Shown: positions 43,035 to 53,276, counted from the first letter of the stretch. The stretch is 64,000 nt of DNA from Marinobacter alexandrii (GCA_039984955.1 JBDWTN010000005.1:868001-932000), one strand, 5' to 3'. The notes: generated by a model from the letters alone, not told the origin. Numbers and translations: made by a program.

Positions 43035-44888
43035 ATGAAAATTATGGAAGACAATAAAATGCTAGATTATATTAAAAGTATATTAGATAATATGCCTACT
43101 GATTGGTTGAACTTAACAACTCATCGGCTAGATATTTATAATGAAGAATTGGCCAAAACTCAATTCTTAGAGCAGTTTGAAATCTTATTTAATGACAATA
43201 ATTCCGATTCTGCCGCACTCAATGAATTACCCACTGCTTACGATTATATTCGATTAGGCCATCCATTATCCTGTTTGCTAGAATGGACAATAGCTAACTT
43301 AAATAATCAAAACCCTGAGAATGCAATAAGTTTTTCATCAAGGACTACCCCAATTCTAGCCATTCTAAGAAAAAATCTATTAACTAATAAAAACACACAA
43401 ATCCTTTATACAGATAAACTGCCAGATTTCTTTGATACTGATATATTAAGGAGTATTTATGGCTATCAATTTAATTTAAAGAACGTTGAGAACACATCGG
43501 CTATTCCCGAGTTTAACGGCAGTACTATTGTTGTTTCGCAGCAAGAAGAACTTGGCAATTTCAATCTTACTTCGAATATTGATTTTTTTCTTAATGTTAA
43601 TGATGCACTGGGAAGTATCTTATTAGTAAATGGCCAGCAAAACGAGAGTTATATCTCCGAAATTCAGCATGTAAGAAGAAGAGAGACCATAGCGATGACT
43701 CCTGCTAATTGCCTATCCGCTTTAAAATCCCTAATCAACAAGTCCTCTTTCAATACCCATGAAAGTGATGTGGAAGCAGACAAAAAACTCGTCTTGGATT
43801 CAATTGCATCCATTACTGGTTCAAACACGAAAGCATTAGTTGGTTCGAGTGGGCTATCTATTCAATACGCAATTATGATGGGTCTAATTCATGATGCTCT
43901 GGAAAAACACAAGGGGAAGGCCATTAAATTCATTGTCCCACCCAATTGCTATGGTGGAACAAATGATCAAGCGAGACGTGTTGCTGCATGCATTGATAAT
44001 GTAGAGGTGGTAGATTTACCAGTTGATGGGGGTAACGATATGGTTCAAGGTGTTGGTGTCGTTCTAGATGAAATTGCTCTTGAAGATGCAATCCCTTATA
44101 TCATTGTTGAAATTCCAACAAACCCTAGAGTTGAAGTTCCAGATCTTATAAAACTAAAAGATACTTTGAGCAAGGAACGTAAAACATCAACAGGTGAAAT
44201 TGCGATCGATCCAGTTTTTATTTTAGATCAAACATTCTGTCCCAACACACATTTTTTAGGTGAAGATGAAATACTCTCCACTATTCGAGCAATTTCTTAT
44301 GTGAGTGGCTCAAAATTTCCAAGTGGTGGACAATGTACTGCTGGCTATTGCATAGCAAATAAAAAAGCAGAAGCATTAATGGAAAAAATAGAAATGCATT
44401 TAAAACTTTGTGATAACGAAGCTACAGATCTTCAATATCAAATCTTGGCCAGGCAAATTCCTTCGATGAATCAACGAATCAACGATGCTTACAGAAATAC
44501 ACGTAATTTTGTAAACTTCATCCATGAAACTCTACCAGGGGCGAAAATCAATTTTGTTTCAGAAGAACTGGCTGAAAAAGGATTTACGCCCTCTGTGTTT
44601 TCGTTAGATCTTCCGACCAAAGGAAATACGGAAGAAGAAAAAGAAGCTTACAAGAGAGCCCTAAATCTTAAATTAATCAATCTAATGATTGACGAAATTC
44701 CCCATGAGAGTAAGTACTGCGTGAGCTATGGGCAATTAAAAGGGTGCTATTGGACAATACCAGCAACATCCACTCAAGGAACCACGAAAGAAGGCGACAA
44801 AGATTATATCGCTCGTGTAGCGCTTTCTCCAAATATGGACCTGGAACTTCACAAAAAAGTTTTTTCAAGTTTTGTTGAAAATATTTAA
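43035..44888 (+). CDS. Large PLP-dependent enzyme, cystathionine-synthase-like with N-terminal extension
   Basis: 617 residues. From about residue 220 the fold is that of Cys/Met-metabolism PLP enzymes. [12 protein letters not shown] matches the YGGT loop, [13 protein letters not shown] the cofactor Asp, and [14 protein letters not shown] the Schiff-base Lys427. In typical family members this Lys is near residue 210, so about 215 extra residues precede the core. The extension ([32 protein letters not shown]) has no motif I recognise. The reaction is probably a sulfur-amino-acid elimination or replacement, but the substrate is uncertain. The VF530-like gene follows 17 bp later. Confidence 0.75.
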   Translation: MKIMEDNKMLDYIKSILDNMPTDWLNLTTHRLDIYNEELAKTQFLEQFEILFNDNNSDSAALNELPTAYDYIRLGHPLSCLLEWTIANLNNQNPENAISFSSRTTPILAILRKNLLTNKNTQILYTDKLPDFFDTDILRSIYGYQFNLKNVENTSAIPEFNGSTIVVSQQEELGNFNLTSNIDFFLNVNDALGSILLVNGQQNESYISEIQHVRRRETIAMTPANCLSALKSLINKSSFNTHESDVEADKKLVLDSIASITGSNTKALVGSSGLSIQYAIMMGLIHDALEKHKGKAIKFIVPPNCYGGTNDQARRVAACIDNVEVVDLPVDGGNDMVQGVGVVLDEIALEDAIPYIIVEIPTNPRVEVPDLIKLKDTLSKERKTSTGEIAIDPVFILDQTFCPNTHFLGEDEILSTIRAISYVSGSKFPSGGQCTAGYCIANKKAEALMEKIEMHLKLCDNEATDLQYQILARQIPSMNQRINDAYRNTRNFVNFIHETLPGAKINFVSEELAEKGFTPSVFSLDLPTKGNTEEEKEAYKRALNLKLINLMIDEIPHESKYCVSYGQLKGCYWTIPATSTQGTTKEGDKDYIARVALSPNMDLELHKKVFSSFVENI

Positions 44889-44905
44889 CTACTAATAAGA
44901 CTGTC

Positions 44906-45154
44906 ATGGATCTTGAAAATGCCGAATTCATTGAACCTGAAAAGCAACCCAACAATCCGCTACATGGGGTGAAACTCGCCGACATTGTAGCTGAGTTAGT
45001 AGCTAAATTCGGTTGGGAAGAACTCGGAAAAAAAGTCAACATCAACAGTTTTAACAACAATCCTTCTATTAAATCCAGTCTTAAATTCTTAAGAAAGACA
45101 CCCTGGGCAAGAGAAAAAGTAGAACAGCTTTATTTAAAGTCAGCTAAGCAATAG
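44906..45154 (+). CDS. VF530-family (DUF2132) DNA-binding protein
   Basis: 82 residues. [34 protein letters not shown] and [19 protein letters not shown] match the VF530 family almost throughout, after a 16-residue acidic N-terminus. A VF530 structure is described as DNA-binding, but cellular function is unclear. It lies 17 bp after the PLP-enzyme gene and is likely co-transcribed with it. Confidence 0.88.
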   Translation: MDLENAEFIEPEKQPNNPLHGVKLADIVAELVAKFGWEELGKKVNINSFNNNPSIKSSLKFLRKTPWAREKVEQLYLKSAKQ

Positions 45155-45266
45155 TCATCTCAATTGAGTAGGAACTCAACAATAAAGAATAAGGCTACAC
45201 CAATCCCTATCTTTACCTAATTGATACTATTATAGTGATCATCTACATACTTTTTACAATTTAGCA

Positions 45267-46571
45267 ATGCCAATCAAAAGTCAAAAAGACATTCTTGCGA
45301 AGCTTAACATCCAGAAGCTCAACCCGATGCAAGAAGAAGCATCTGTAGCACTTCAGTCTACCTCCAACTTGGTACTGTTATCTCCAACAGGAACTGGTAA
45401 AACAATCGCTTTCCTCCTCCCTATATTGGAGAGTCTCGATACTGATTGTACCGAAATACAAGTATTGATTCTTGTACCTTCTCGAGAGTTGGCCATACAA
45501 ATAGAATCTGTTGTACGAGAAATGGGAACTGGCTATAAGGTAAATTCAGTATACGGCGGTCGCGCTGGTTCGAAGGATAAAGTAGAGTTGAAGCATAGAC
45601 CTGCAATTTTGATTGGTACTCCAGGAAGGGTCTCTGACCACATACACTACAAAAACTTCCCTATTAAGGACATCAAAACGTTGGTCCTCGATGAGTTCGA
45701 TAAGTCATTAGAAATTGGATTTGAAGACGAGATGAAAGAAATCATAGGCGCACTTCACAACGTAAAAAGGCGTATCCTCACTTCTGCCACGCAGGGTGTA
45801 TCCATTCCCTCATTTGTTGGACTCAAAAACCCAATAACAGTCGACTACTTAGGGCAAAACACTTCTCAGCTAAAAATCAAGCGGGTATTGTCTCCTGACA
45901 AAGATAAACTTGATTCACTCGTTGCAGCACTCAGCCACATTGGCAACCAACCAGGAATCATTTTCTGCAATTTCAAAGACACCATCCAGCGTGTCAGCTC
46001 TCACCTCGAAGCACACAAAATAAGTCATGGCTGCTTTTATGGGGGGATGGAGCAAATTGATAGAGAGCGAGCACTCATCAAATTCAGAAACGGAACTCAT
46101 CAGCTCATTGTAGCGACAGATCTTGCTGCTAGGGGGCTCGACATTCCCGAATTAGGATTCATTTTACACTACCAGCTACCACACAAAAGTGAAGAATTCA
46201 CACATAGAAATGGAAGAACGGCAAGAATGAATACCAAAGGAACAGCCTATATTCTGCAATGGGAAAAGGAGCCACTTCCCGATTTCGTTACAGATGCCAA
46301 AATCGAAACGATTAGTCACGGCAAACTACCTTCTCGCTCACAATGGAATACATTATTTATTTCTGGCGGCAGGAAGGATAAAATATCGAAAGGTGACATA
46401 GCAGGTGTCTTTTTTAAGCAGGCTCACTTGTCTAAAGACCAGCTCGGTGTTATTGAAGTCAAACAAGACTGTGCATTTGTAGCTATACATGCATCTGAAA
46501 CAAAAATGGCCATAGAGACACTCAACAACACGCGTATCAAGAAGAAAAAAGTACGTGTCTCGTTGATCTAA
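45267..46571 (+). CDS. DEAD-box-type RNA helicase, DbpA-like, with DEFD motif II
   Basis: 434 residues. Motif I is TGTGKT (41-46), motif Ia PSRELA, motif II DEFD at 142-145 instead of DEAD, motif III SAT in ILTSATQG, and motif VI HRNGRTARM (usually HRxGRxxR). The C-terminal 70 residues (KGDIAGVFFKQAHLSKDQLG to KKKKVRVSLI) are a DbpA-type RNA-binding domain. E. coli DbpA acts on 23S rRNA in large-subunit assembly, and a similar role is inferred. The core lacks the long N-terminus of some relatives. The gap before it (45155-45266) shows no hairpin. Confidence 0.9.
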   Translation: MPIKSQKDILAKLNIQKLNPMQEEASVALQSTSNLVLLSPTGTGKTIAFLLPILESLDTDCTEIQVLILVPSRELAIQIESVVREMGTGYKVNSVYGGRAGSKDKVELKHRPAILIGTPGRVSDHIHYKNFPIKDIKTLVLDEFDKSLEIGFEDEMKEIIGALHNVKRRILTSATQGVSIPSFVGLKNPITVDYLGQNTSQLKIKRVLSPDKDKLDSLVAALSHIGNQPGIIFCNFKDTIQRVSSHLEAHKISHGCFYGGMEQIDRERALIKFRNGTHQLIVATDLAARGLDIPELGFILHYQLPHKSEEFTHRNGRTARMNTKGTAYILQWEKEPLPDFVTDAKIETISHGKLPSRSQWNTLFISGGRKDKISKGDIAGVFFKQAHLSKDQLGVIEVKQDCAFVAIHASETKMAIETLNNTRIKKKKVRVSLI

Positions 46572-46662
46572 TTCGCTGTATGGCTTACTTAGATCTTCAT
46601 CTAGTACAAAAAGACCTATCACATTAACTCAATAGATTAAGTAAAATCTATTGTCATCAGCA

Positions 46663-48093
46663 TTACTCTACCACGCTCACCTTCATCATATTCGTATGAC
46701 CGTGCCAGTGTTGCGGCATAGATGAAGTGTTGATGAAAATATCTCCTTTTTTCAAGTTTTCACTATCTACCAGTTTCTTTTCAATTTCTACCAGTGTTTT
46801 ATCTATGTTTTCATGTGAATCATATAGAAAGGTTTTTACACCCCATACCAAACACATCTGATGAACCAACTTCTCATTATTGGTAAACAAATAGATTTCT
46901 GCTGTGGATCTATGCATAGCTGTTCTAAACCCGGTGTATCCTGATTTAGTCATGCATACCAGTGCACGTGCTCCGGTATTCTCTGCCAGTCGGCATGATG
47001 CTCTGATCAAGAGATCATTCACTCGAGTGCTTGATTCAAACTGCTTGTCGTAATACCTGTTGTATATCGAACTCGCCTCGGATTCTACCGCCATAATCGT
47101 TTCAGACATTTTTTGAACGGCTTCTATTGGAAACTTTCCTGCTGCAGACTCAGCAGAAAGCATCAATGCGTCGGCACCATCCATTACGGCGTTGGCTACA
47201 TCATTTGTTTCCGCTCGAGTCGGACGTGGATTTTCAATCATGCTCTCCATCATCTGAGTAGCAATAATCACTGGCTTAGCAGTCTGATTGCATTTTTCCA
47301 CAATTTTCTTTTGCCAAAGCGGAACTTCATGCATCGGTATCTCAACACCAAGATCGCCTCTAGCGACCATTATAGCATCTGTGACCTCTATGATCTCGTC
47401 AATGTTACTTAATGCTTCTGGCTTTTCAATTTTAGCCACTACTTTGGTATCCTTTCCTGCCTTTTCTATTATTTCTTTGAGTTCTCGGATATCATCGGCT
47501 TTTCGAACAAAGCTCAACGCAATCCAATCCACATCCTGAGCCAATCCAAATTGAAGATCTTCTAAATCTTTTTCGGTAAGACAAGGTGCGGATACTTCCG
47601 TATCCGGTAAGTTGATTCCTTTTCGAGATTTCAAAACACCTCCATGGACCACCTCTGTGACCACCTCATTATCACTTACTGAAACGGTTTTCAATTCTAT
47701 ATTTCCATCATCAATAAGGATTGTATCGCCTGCCTTCACATCATTTACAATCTCTTTGTATACAGTGCTCACTCGTTTATTATCTCCCTCTACTTCATCG
47801 GTAGTGATGATTAATTCTTGACCATCACTAATTTCCATACCTCCATCTTTCATCAGCCCAATTCTGATTTTAGGCCCTTGCAAATCCTGAAGGATTCCAA
47901 CATGATATTCTTTTTCCTTTCCTATCTCACGGATATAATCCTTTACCTTTTTATGATCTTCATGAGAGCCATGAGAAAAGTTTAATCGCAAAACATTGGC
48001 TCCCGCCTCTATCAATTTAGTAATGGTCTCTTTGTTGTTGCTGGCAGGACCTAAGGTTGCCACGATCTTTGTTCGCTTAGTAATGGAACTCAT
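46663..48093 (-). CDS. pyk: Pyruvate kinase
   Basis: 476 residues, normal length. RTKIVATLGPAS opens the barrel, NFSHGSHEDH holds a metal/phosphate site, and VARGDLGVEIP is the classical signature. FVRKADDIRELK and KIEKPEAL (catalytic Lys) follow, with MMESMIENPRPTRAE later. The C-terminal regulatory domain is present (GYTGFRTAMHRSTAEIY). It converts phosphoenolpyruvate and ADP to pyruvate and ATP in glycolysis, in the cytoplasm. The upstream IPExxxVDY gene stops 15 bp before it, a pairing common in Bacteroidota. A weak AT-rich hairpin (46630-46653) lies after its stop codon. Confidence 0.97.
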   Translation of the reverse strand: MSSITKRTKIVATLGPASNNKETITKLIEAGANVLRLNFSHGSHEDHKKVKDYIREIGKEKEYHVGILQDLQGPKIRIGLMKDGGMEISDGQELIITTDEVEGDNKRVSTVYKEIVNDVKAGDTILIDDGNIELKTVSVSDNEVVTEVVHGGVLKSRKGINLPDTEVSAPCLTEKDLEDLQFGLAQDVDWIALSFVRKADDIRELKEIIEKAGKDTKVVAKIEKPEALSNIDEIIEVTDAIMVARGDLGVEIPMHEVPLWQKKIVEKCNQTAKPVIIATQMMESMIENPRPTRAETNDVANAVMDGADALMLSAESAAGKFPIEAVQKMSETIMAVESEASSIYNRYYDKQFESSTRVNDLLIRASCRLAENTGARALVCMTKSGYTGFRTAMHRSTAEIYLFTNNEKLVHQMCLVWGVKTFLYDSHENIDKTLVEIEKKLVDSENLKKGDIFINTSSMPQHWHGHTNMMKVSVVE

Positions 48094-48108
48094 TGAGTGA
48101 TATGGTTT

Positions 48109-48537
48109 TTAGTAGAGAAGGTTTTCTTTTGACTTCAAAGTATCAAAATTAAGTCGTATCGCGTACTCTATAATAGAAATTTCTTTGAATATTACGTTAA
48201 CGTTTCCGGTAGTTAACTCACCTGTTTGATCCTTAAATTTCATTAGATAATCAAATTGCTTCAGTTCTGGTAGCAATAATTGATTTTTTACATTTCCTCC
48301 ACCTACCAGCTTATTTTGTAACAGCTCGATTGTCTGGAATTCAGTTTCATATATGAAATTTGAAATTAAAATAGCTGTATTATCAGCATATTCAATTTTG
48401 ACATCTTCTTGTTTTATCAGCGAAATGTTCATCGCTTCATTGATATGCCATGCGAGTTTATATTCCTTTTTATTGCATACCAGCCCGAATAAATCAAAAT
48501 CAATGGCATACCCGCCATCTAATTTGTTTTTCTTCAT
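48109..48537 (-). CDS. IPExxxVDY-family protein
   Basis: 142 residues. LPELKQFDYLMKF is the family motif with Leu and Phe in place of Ile and Val. The N-terminus YAIDFDLFGLVCNKKEYKLA is also characteristic. It is cytoplasmic, with no signal or helix. No function is known for the family, though it is repeatedly found directly upstream of pyruvate kinase, as here (15 bp gap). It is divergent from acpP. Confidence 0.85.
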   Translation of the reverse strand: MKKNKLDGGYAIDFDLFGLVCNKKEYKLAWHINEAMNISLIKQEDVKIEYADNTAILISNFIYETEFQTIELLQNKLVGGGNVKNQLLLPELKQFDYLMKFKDQTGELTTGNVNVIFKEISIIEYAIRLNFDTLKSKENLLY

Positions 48538-48651
48538 ATAAAGTGCAAGCTAAGACCTAAATTCGCAATACAAATGTCTCAAACGACTTATTTGATTTTA
48601 GTTTGAGAATATTATTTCTTTGCAACTCATTTTTAACCAAACATTACAAAA

Positions 48652-48888
48652 ATGTCTGAAATAGCACAAAAAGTAACGTCAATTATTATTGACAAACTAG
48701 GTGTAGAAGAGTCCGAGGTTAACCCAGAGGCAAGCTTCACCAATGATCTAGGAGCTGACTCGCTTGATACCGTGGAGCTGATCATGGAGTTCGAAAAAGA
48801 ATTCAACATTTCTATTCCTGATGACCAGGCTGAAAACATCGCGACAGTAGGTCACGCTATCTCTTATCTGGAAGAAAACGTTAAGTAA
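48652..48888 (+). CDS. acpP: Acyl carrier protein
   Basis: 78 residues, acidic and four-helical. [12 protein letters not shown] is the phosphopantetheine site with Ser37. It carries growing acyl chains for fatty acid synthesis in the cytoplasm. The fabF gene starts 24 bp after it, followed by rnc and nadE. The 114-bp divergent region with the IPExxxVDY gene holds the promoter, but I cannot place the -7 box confidently. Confidence 0.97.
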   Translation: MSEIAQKVTSIIIDKLGVEESEVNPEASFTNDLGADSLDTVELIMEFEKEFNISIPDDQAENIATVGHAISYLEENVK

Positions 48889-48912
48889 ATAACCAACTTA
48901 GCCTAAACATTT

Positions 48913-50166
48913 ATGGAATTAAAACGAGTCGTTGTAACCGGTATTGGTGCCCTTACCCCTTTGGGAAATACTAAAGATGAATATTGGGATTCTTTGGCCA
49001 AAGGAGTAAGTGGCGCGACTCCCATTACTCGTTTTGATACCGAAAAATTCCGCACGAAATTCGCCTGTGAAGTAAAGGGGTTTGATCCTCAAGATTTTCT
49101 AGATCGAAAGGAAGCTCGCAAAATGGATCCCAATACCCAATACGGTATGGTGACAGGAGAGCAGGCCATCAATGATTCAGGGATGGACCTAGACAGTGTG
49201 GACAAAACACGAATTGGCGTGATTTGGGGGACTGGAATTGGTGGATTTAGTACATTCCAAGATGAAGTTATGGCCTTTGCGCAAGGTGACGGAACTCCTC
49301 GTTTCAATCCTTTCTTTGTGCCAAAAATGATTGCGGATATTACTCCGGGTCTACTTTCAATTAAGTACGGTTTCATGGGACCCAACTTTGCAACAGTTTC
49401 TGCCTGTGCATCTTCCAATAATTCAATTACAGATGCCTTCACATACATTCAAGTAGGTAAGGCAGATGCGATTCTAACTGGCGGATCAGAGGCCGGTGTA
49501 ATTCCTTCAGGAATTGGAGGATTCAACGCCATGAAAGCCCTATCAGAGAGAAACGACTCTCCAGAAACAGCTTCTCGTCCTTATGATAAGGATCGCGATG
49601 GATTCGTGTTAGGAGAAGGCGCTGGCTCAATTATGTTAGAAGAGCTAGAACATGCAAAGGCTAGAGGCGCAAAAATTTATGGAGAGATTTTAGGAAGTGG
49701 CATGTCCGCTGATGCGTATCACATTACTCAACCGCATCCAGAAGGTGCAGGTATTGAATTAGTGATGAAAAATGCATTGAAAGATGCAGGCTTGACTGCA
49801 GATAAAATTGATTACCTCAATACTCATGGTACTTCCACACCTCTAGGTGATGCAGGTGAAATCAAAGCTGCTCAACGCGTATTTGGTGGAAATGCCGCAA
49901 AAATGAATATCAGCTCAACCAAATCCATGACCGGTCACCTCCTTGGTGCAGCTGGAGCAGTAGAGTTTATAGCCTGCCTTATGGCCATTGAAAAAGGAAT
50001 TATACCACCGACCATTAATCATTTCACTGATGATCCTGAGATCGATCCAGCTTTAAATCTCACATTTAACAAAGCTCAGGAACGTGAAGTAAATATTGCG
50101 ATGAGCAATACATTTGGCTTTGGTGGACACAATACTTCCATTATTATCGGAAAATACAACGGATAG
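48913..50166 (+). CDS. fabF: 3-oxoacyl-[acyl-carrier-protein] synthase II
   Basis: 417 residues. Condensing-enzyme residues are Cys165 in VSACASSNN, His in NTHGTSTPLGD and His in MTGHLLGAAGA, with FGFGGHN near the C-terminus. The opening RVVVTGIGALTPLG is typical of FabF. It elongates acyl-ACP with malonyl-ACP. The last base of its TAG is the first base of the rnc GTG start, so the two are coupled. Confidence 0.97.
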   Translation: MELKRVVVTGIGALTPLGNTKDEYWDSLAKGVSGATPITRFDTEKFRTKFACEVKGFDPQDFLDRKEARKMDPNTQYGMVTGEQAINDSGMDLDSVDKTRIGVIWGTGIGGFSTFQDEVMAFAQGDGTPRFNPFFVPKMIADITPGLLSIKYGFMGPNFATVSACASSNNSITDAFTYIQVGKADAILTGGSEAGVIPSGIGGFNAMKALSERNDSPETASRPYDKDRDGFVLGEGAGSIMLEELEHAKARGAKIYGEILGSGMSADAYHITQPHPEGAGIELVMKNALKDAGLTADKIDYLNTHGTSTPLGDAGEIKAAQRVFGGNAAKMNISSTKSMTGHLLGAAGAVEFIACLMAIEKGIIPPTINHFTDDPEIDPALNLTFNKAQEREVNIAMSNTFGFGGHNTSIIIGKYNG

Positions 50167-50903
50167 TGTCTTCGATTCCGAAAATATTATCGGGGCGAAT
50201 ACTAAACTCATTTAAATCCGAAAAAAAACTTCGTCAGTCTTTCCAGTTAATTACTGGTCGTGCGCCAATCAATCTTGCCTTGTATAAGCAAGCAATGCGC
50301 CACAGTAGTGTAGCTTCTTTCAATGATCGCGGCATCAAAGAATCATATGAGCGACTGGAATACCTGGGAGATGCCATTCTGGGAATGATTGTAGCAGAGC
50401 ATCTTTACGCAAAATTCCCATTCAAAGAGGAAGGGTTTTTAACTGAGATTCGAGCAAAGATCGTGAATCGAGAATCACTTAATCGCCTGGGTCAGAAAAT
50501 AGGACTTAGGGAATTGGTACAATACAACCAGGGATCAAGAGCCCATCGTTCCGTATATGGTGATTGCATGGAAGCTTTAATTGGTGCTGTATATTTAGAT
50601 CACGAGTTTCACTACTGCAAGAAGTTCGTAATCAAAAAGCTGATCAAACCTCATTATGATTTTGATGAGCTAATATCCAAGATCACCAATTTCAAAAGCA
50701 GATTGCTTGAATGGTCACAAAAGGAAAACAAAGACTTACGATTTGAAATCATCAATGAAGAGGATCGTAAGTTTACAGCGCAAGTATTTCTGAATGAAAC
50801 ACCAATGGAAATCGGATATGGCTTCAGCAAGAAAAAAGCAGAGCAGGATGCTGCGCAGAAGACCTATGAAAAGCTAAATTTGGATGATACGCAAAAAAAA
50901 TGA
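50166..50903 (+). CDS. rnc: Ribonuclease III
   Basis: 245 residues from a GTG start. ERLEYLGDAILGMIVAEHLY is the catalytic signature, and YGDCMEALIGAVYLD holds the second acidic pair. The C-terminal 75 residues form a double-stranded RNA-binding domain (YGFSKKKAEQDAAQ). It cleaves double-stranded RNA in rRNA maturation and RNA turnover. The nadE ATG overlaps its stop codon by four bases (ATGA), so translation is probably coupled. Confidence 0.96.
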   Translation: MSSIPKILSGRILNSFKSEKKLRQSFQLITGRAPINLALYKQAMRHSSVASFNDRGIKESYERLEYLGDAILGMIVAEHLYAKFPFKEEGFLTEIRAKIVNRESLNRLGQKIGLRELVQYNQGSRAHRSVYGDCMEALIGAVYLDHEFHYCKKFVIKKLIKPHYDFDELISKITNFKSRLLEWSQKENKDLRFEIINEEDRKFTAQVFLNETPMEIGYGFSKKKAEQDAAQKTYEKLNLDDTQKK

Positions 50904-52726
50904 GCCGAAAATTAAAATTGGCTGGAGCTTGCCTGAATCAAACACCAATTGATTGGGAAAACAATCTTAGGCAGATCGAAAGTGCAATAGAAGAGGCTAA
51001 AGAACAGTCTATTGACATTTTATGCCTTCCCGAATTATGTATTACGGGATATGGATGCGAAGATTTATTTCTAAGTCAATGGCTTCCTGAAAAAGCACTT
51101 GAAAAGCTTCTAGAGATTCTACCTTCGACCAAAGAAATTGCTTTAACAATTGGGCTTCCACTACGTCATGAGAATAACATTTACAACAGCACATGTTTTG
51201 TCTCAGATGGGAAAATCTTAGGGTTTTATGCCAAACAGAAACTGGCCAATGATGGCGTACATTATGAGCCCAGATGGTTTACCCCCTGGCCATCAACAAA
51301 AATCGACATCATCGAAGTTGCCGGGAGCGAATATCCATTTGGTCATATTATTATTGATCATAAAGATATTTCCATAGGCTTTGAAATATGTGAAGATGCA
51401 TGGCAGCCCAATAGACCATGTGAGCTACTGACAAAAACCGTAGATCTAATTCTAAATCCAAGCGCCTCACATTTTGCTTTTGATAAGGCTAAGTTCAGAG
51501 AAGACCTTGTTTGCAAGAGTTCAGAGCAATTTGATTGTGTGTATCTCTACGCCAATTTGCTTGGGAATGAAGCAGGCAGAATGATCTATGACGGAGATGT
51601 GCTAATAGCTCAAAAAGGGAAATTGATTGGGCGAAACAAAAGGTTGTCGTTTCAAGATTATCGAGTGCTCGCTGTAGAGGTAGATTTTGATCAAAGCTCT
51701 GCTACCGAGAATGTCAAACCAGATTTCAAAAATCAATACGAGGAGTTTTCTCACGCTGCTTCTCTTGCCTTATTTGATTATTGTCGAAAAAGTAAAAGCC
51801 AGGGATTCGTATTGTCCCTTAGTGGTGGCGCGGATAGTAGTAGCATTGCTACATTGGTCAGTTTTGCTATCCAAAATGCATTGGAGCAACTAGGCAAAAA
51901 TGAACTGGAGCGGAAACTAGGGTTTGAGCTCGCTGGAATCACATGGAAAGAGATTGCATCTCAATTGCTTACTACAGCCTATCAAGGAACAGTGAACTCT
52001 TCAGATGCAACATTTAACTCTGCAAAGAATTTGGCAGACAGCTTGGGGGCTACTTTTCATCACTGGACTATTGATAGTGAAGTGGAAAGCTATCAATCAA
52101 GCATAGAAAAAGCCTTGGGAAGAAAATTAACCTGGGAGCAGGATGATATAGCCCTTCAAAATATTCAGGCTCGCTCGCGAGCTCCCATTATCTGGATGCT
52201 GGCGAATATCAAGAATGCTTTACTTCTTGCCACCTCCAACCGTAGCGAAGGAGATGTAGGTTATGCTACGATGGATGGGGATACTAGCGGAAGCATCTCT
52301 CCTATTGCCGGAGTAAGCAAACACTTCATTTTGCAATGGCTGAAATACGCTGAGGATGAATTAGGTTTTGATGGACTGAATGACGTTAACTCCCTCACTC
52401 CTACTGCAGAACTCAGGCCAAGCGATCAAAATCAAACCGATGAAGAAGATTTGATGCCGTATGAAGTATTGATGAAAATTGAACGAGAAGCAATTTTAAA
52501 AGGAAAATCTCCGAAGCAAGTTTACGATTTATTAAAAGGAGAATATGCTGATGACCAGCTTAAAGGTTGGCTTAAAAAATTCTTTCGGCTCTGGACCAGA
52601 AATCAATGGAAGCGAGAACGATATGCTCCTAGTTTTCATTTTGATGATTTCAATATTGACCCACGGTCTTGGTATCGTTTTCCAATTTTAAGTGGTGGAT
52701 ACAAAGAAGAGTTGAATGAACTTTAG
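50900..52726 (+). CDS. nadE: Glutamine-dependent NAD+ synthetase
   Basis: 608 residues. Residues 1-270 are a nitrilase-type glutaminase with Glu in LPELCITGYG, Lys in FYAKQKLAND and Cys in GFEICEDAW. Residues about 290-608 are the synthetase with the ATP pyrophosphatase loop LSLSGGADSSSI and SNRSEGDVGYATMDGD. It makes NAD+ from nicotinic acid adenine dinucleotide and glutamine. This is the two-domain form; no ammonia-dependent single-domain form is seen. The gene ends the acpP operon; no clear terminator follows. Confidence 0.95.
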   Translation: MSRKLKLAGACLNQTPIDWENNLRQIESAIEEAKEQSIDILCLPELCITGYGCEDLFLSQWLPEKALEKLLEILPSTKEIALTIGLPLRHENNIYNSTCFVSDGKILGFYAKQKLANDGVHYEPRWFTPWPSTKIDIIEVAGSEYPFGHIIIDHKDISIGFEICEDAWQPNRPCELLTKTVDLILNPSASHFAFDKAKFREDLVCKSSEQFDCVYLYANLLGNEAGRMIYDGDVLIAQKGKLIGRNKRLSFQDYRVLAVEVDFDQSSATENVKPDFKNQYEEFSHAASLALFDYCRKSKSQGFVLSLSGGADSSSIATLVSFAIQNALEQLGKNELERKLGFELAGITWKEIASQLLTTAYQGTVNSSDATFNSAKNLADSLGATFHHWTIDSEVESYQSSIEKALGRKLTWEQDDIALQNIQARSRAPIIWMLANIKNALLLATSNRSEGDVGYATMDGDTSGSISPIAGVSKHFILQWLKYAEDELGFDGLNDVNSLTPTAELRPSDQNQTDEEDLMPYEVLMKIEREAILKGKSPKQVYDLLKGEYADDQLKGWLKKFFRLWTRNQWKRERYAPSFHFDDFNIDPRSWYRFPILSGGYKEELNEL

Positions 52727-52780
52727 TCTATTATTTCATTCATAAAAACTGTAGCTCAAAATATTTCTGAAACTATTACT

Positions 52781-52826
52781 TAATACTATCGTATAGTAAT
52801 ACTATCATATATAAATGTAATACTAC
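52781..52826. promoter_or_regulatory. Three TAATACTA iterons
   Basis: TAATACTATC at 52781-52790 and 52797-52806, and TAATACTAC at 52818-52826, all in the 104-bp gap before the small gene at 52831. Partly inverted copies (GTATAGTA) lie between them. It may be a regulatory array for the small gene, or chance in AT-rich DNA. Confidence 0.3.
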
Positions 52827-52830
52827 TTAA

Positions 52831-53094
52831 GTGAGATTTTTTACTATATTTCTAACAATCACTATCCTATCAGGGGTATCAACCCAAGCTCCATTAGTTG
52901 AAAATGTTTACGAGGTTGAGACATCTAAAGAAGTAGTATGTACAGAAACTACAATTCAGCCAGCAAAGCGTAAGAACAGTAAAGAAAGAATAAGCCTTAC
53001 AAGTAATAGACATTCACGAAAACAAATAAATACTCAAGCATCCTATGTCAAAAATGTAAAAAGGCATATCTGGATAATGCAATTCATCATATAG
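52831..53094 (+). CDS. Small exported protein, unknown function
   Basis: 87 residues from a GTG start. The first 19 residues (MRFFTIFLTITILSGVSTQ) look like a signal peptide. The mature part is basic and polar (QPAKRKNSKERISL, SRKQINTQ), ending in a hydrophobic HIWIMQFII. No family is recognised. It is the first of three very small plus-strand genes before the terminator at 53447. Coding status is less certain than for its neighbours. Confidence 0.45.
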   Translation: MRFFTIFLTITILSGVSTQAPLVENVYEVETSKEVVCTETTIQPAKRKNSKERISLTSNRHSRKQINTQASYVKNVKRHIWIMQFII

Positions 53095-53147
53095 TTAATC
53101 CTTAGCAATTTCGTCTGGTCTTATTTTCAATTACAAATTTTTAGGAT

Positions 53148-53258
53148 ATGAAATATTCGGATAACTATAATCATGATCACATTTACCAACAAATTAAAAT
53201 CATGGGTTACTTAGGGATAGTAGCAATAGGTGCTGCTTTAGTAGCTTCAATCATGTAA
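53148..53258 (+). CDS. 36-residue membrane microprotein
   Basis: ATG 53148 to TAA 53258, preceded by TTTAGGAT. The first half is polar (MKYSDNYNHDHIYQQIKI) and the second half a single hydrophobic helix (MGYLGIVAIGAALVASIM) with glycine/alanine spacing. It is too short for homology. The clean helix, the good start context and the position between two other small genes support coding. Confidence 0.5.
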   Translation: MKYSDNYNHDHIYQQIKIMGYLGIVAIGAALVASIM

Positions 53259-53276
53259 CATTTAACTCACTTTCTT

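Noticed and set aside
46630-46653. CAATAGATT/AATCTATTG hairpin between the helicase and pyruvate kinase genes, as a terminator
   Set aside because: The stem is AT-rich with no T-run on either side; it may be a weak structure, so it is not listed as a terminator.
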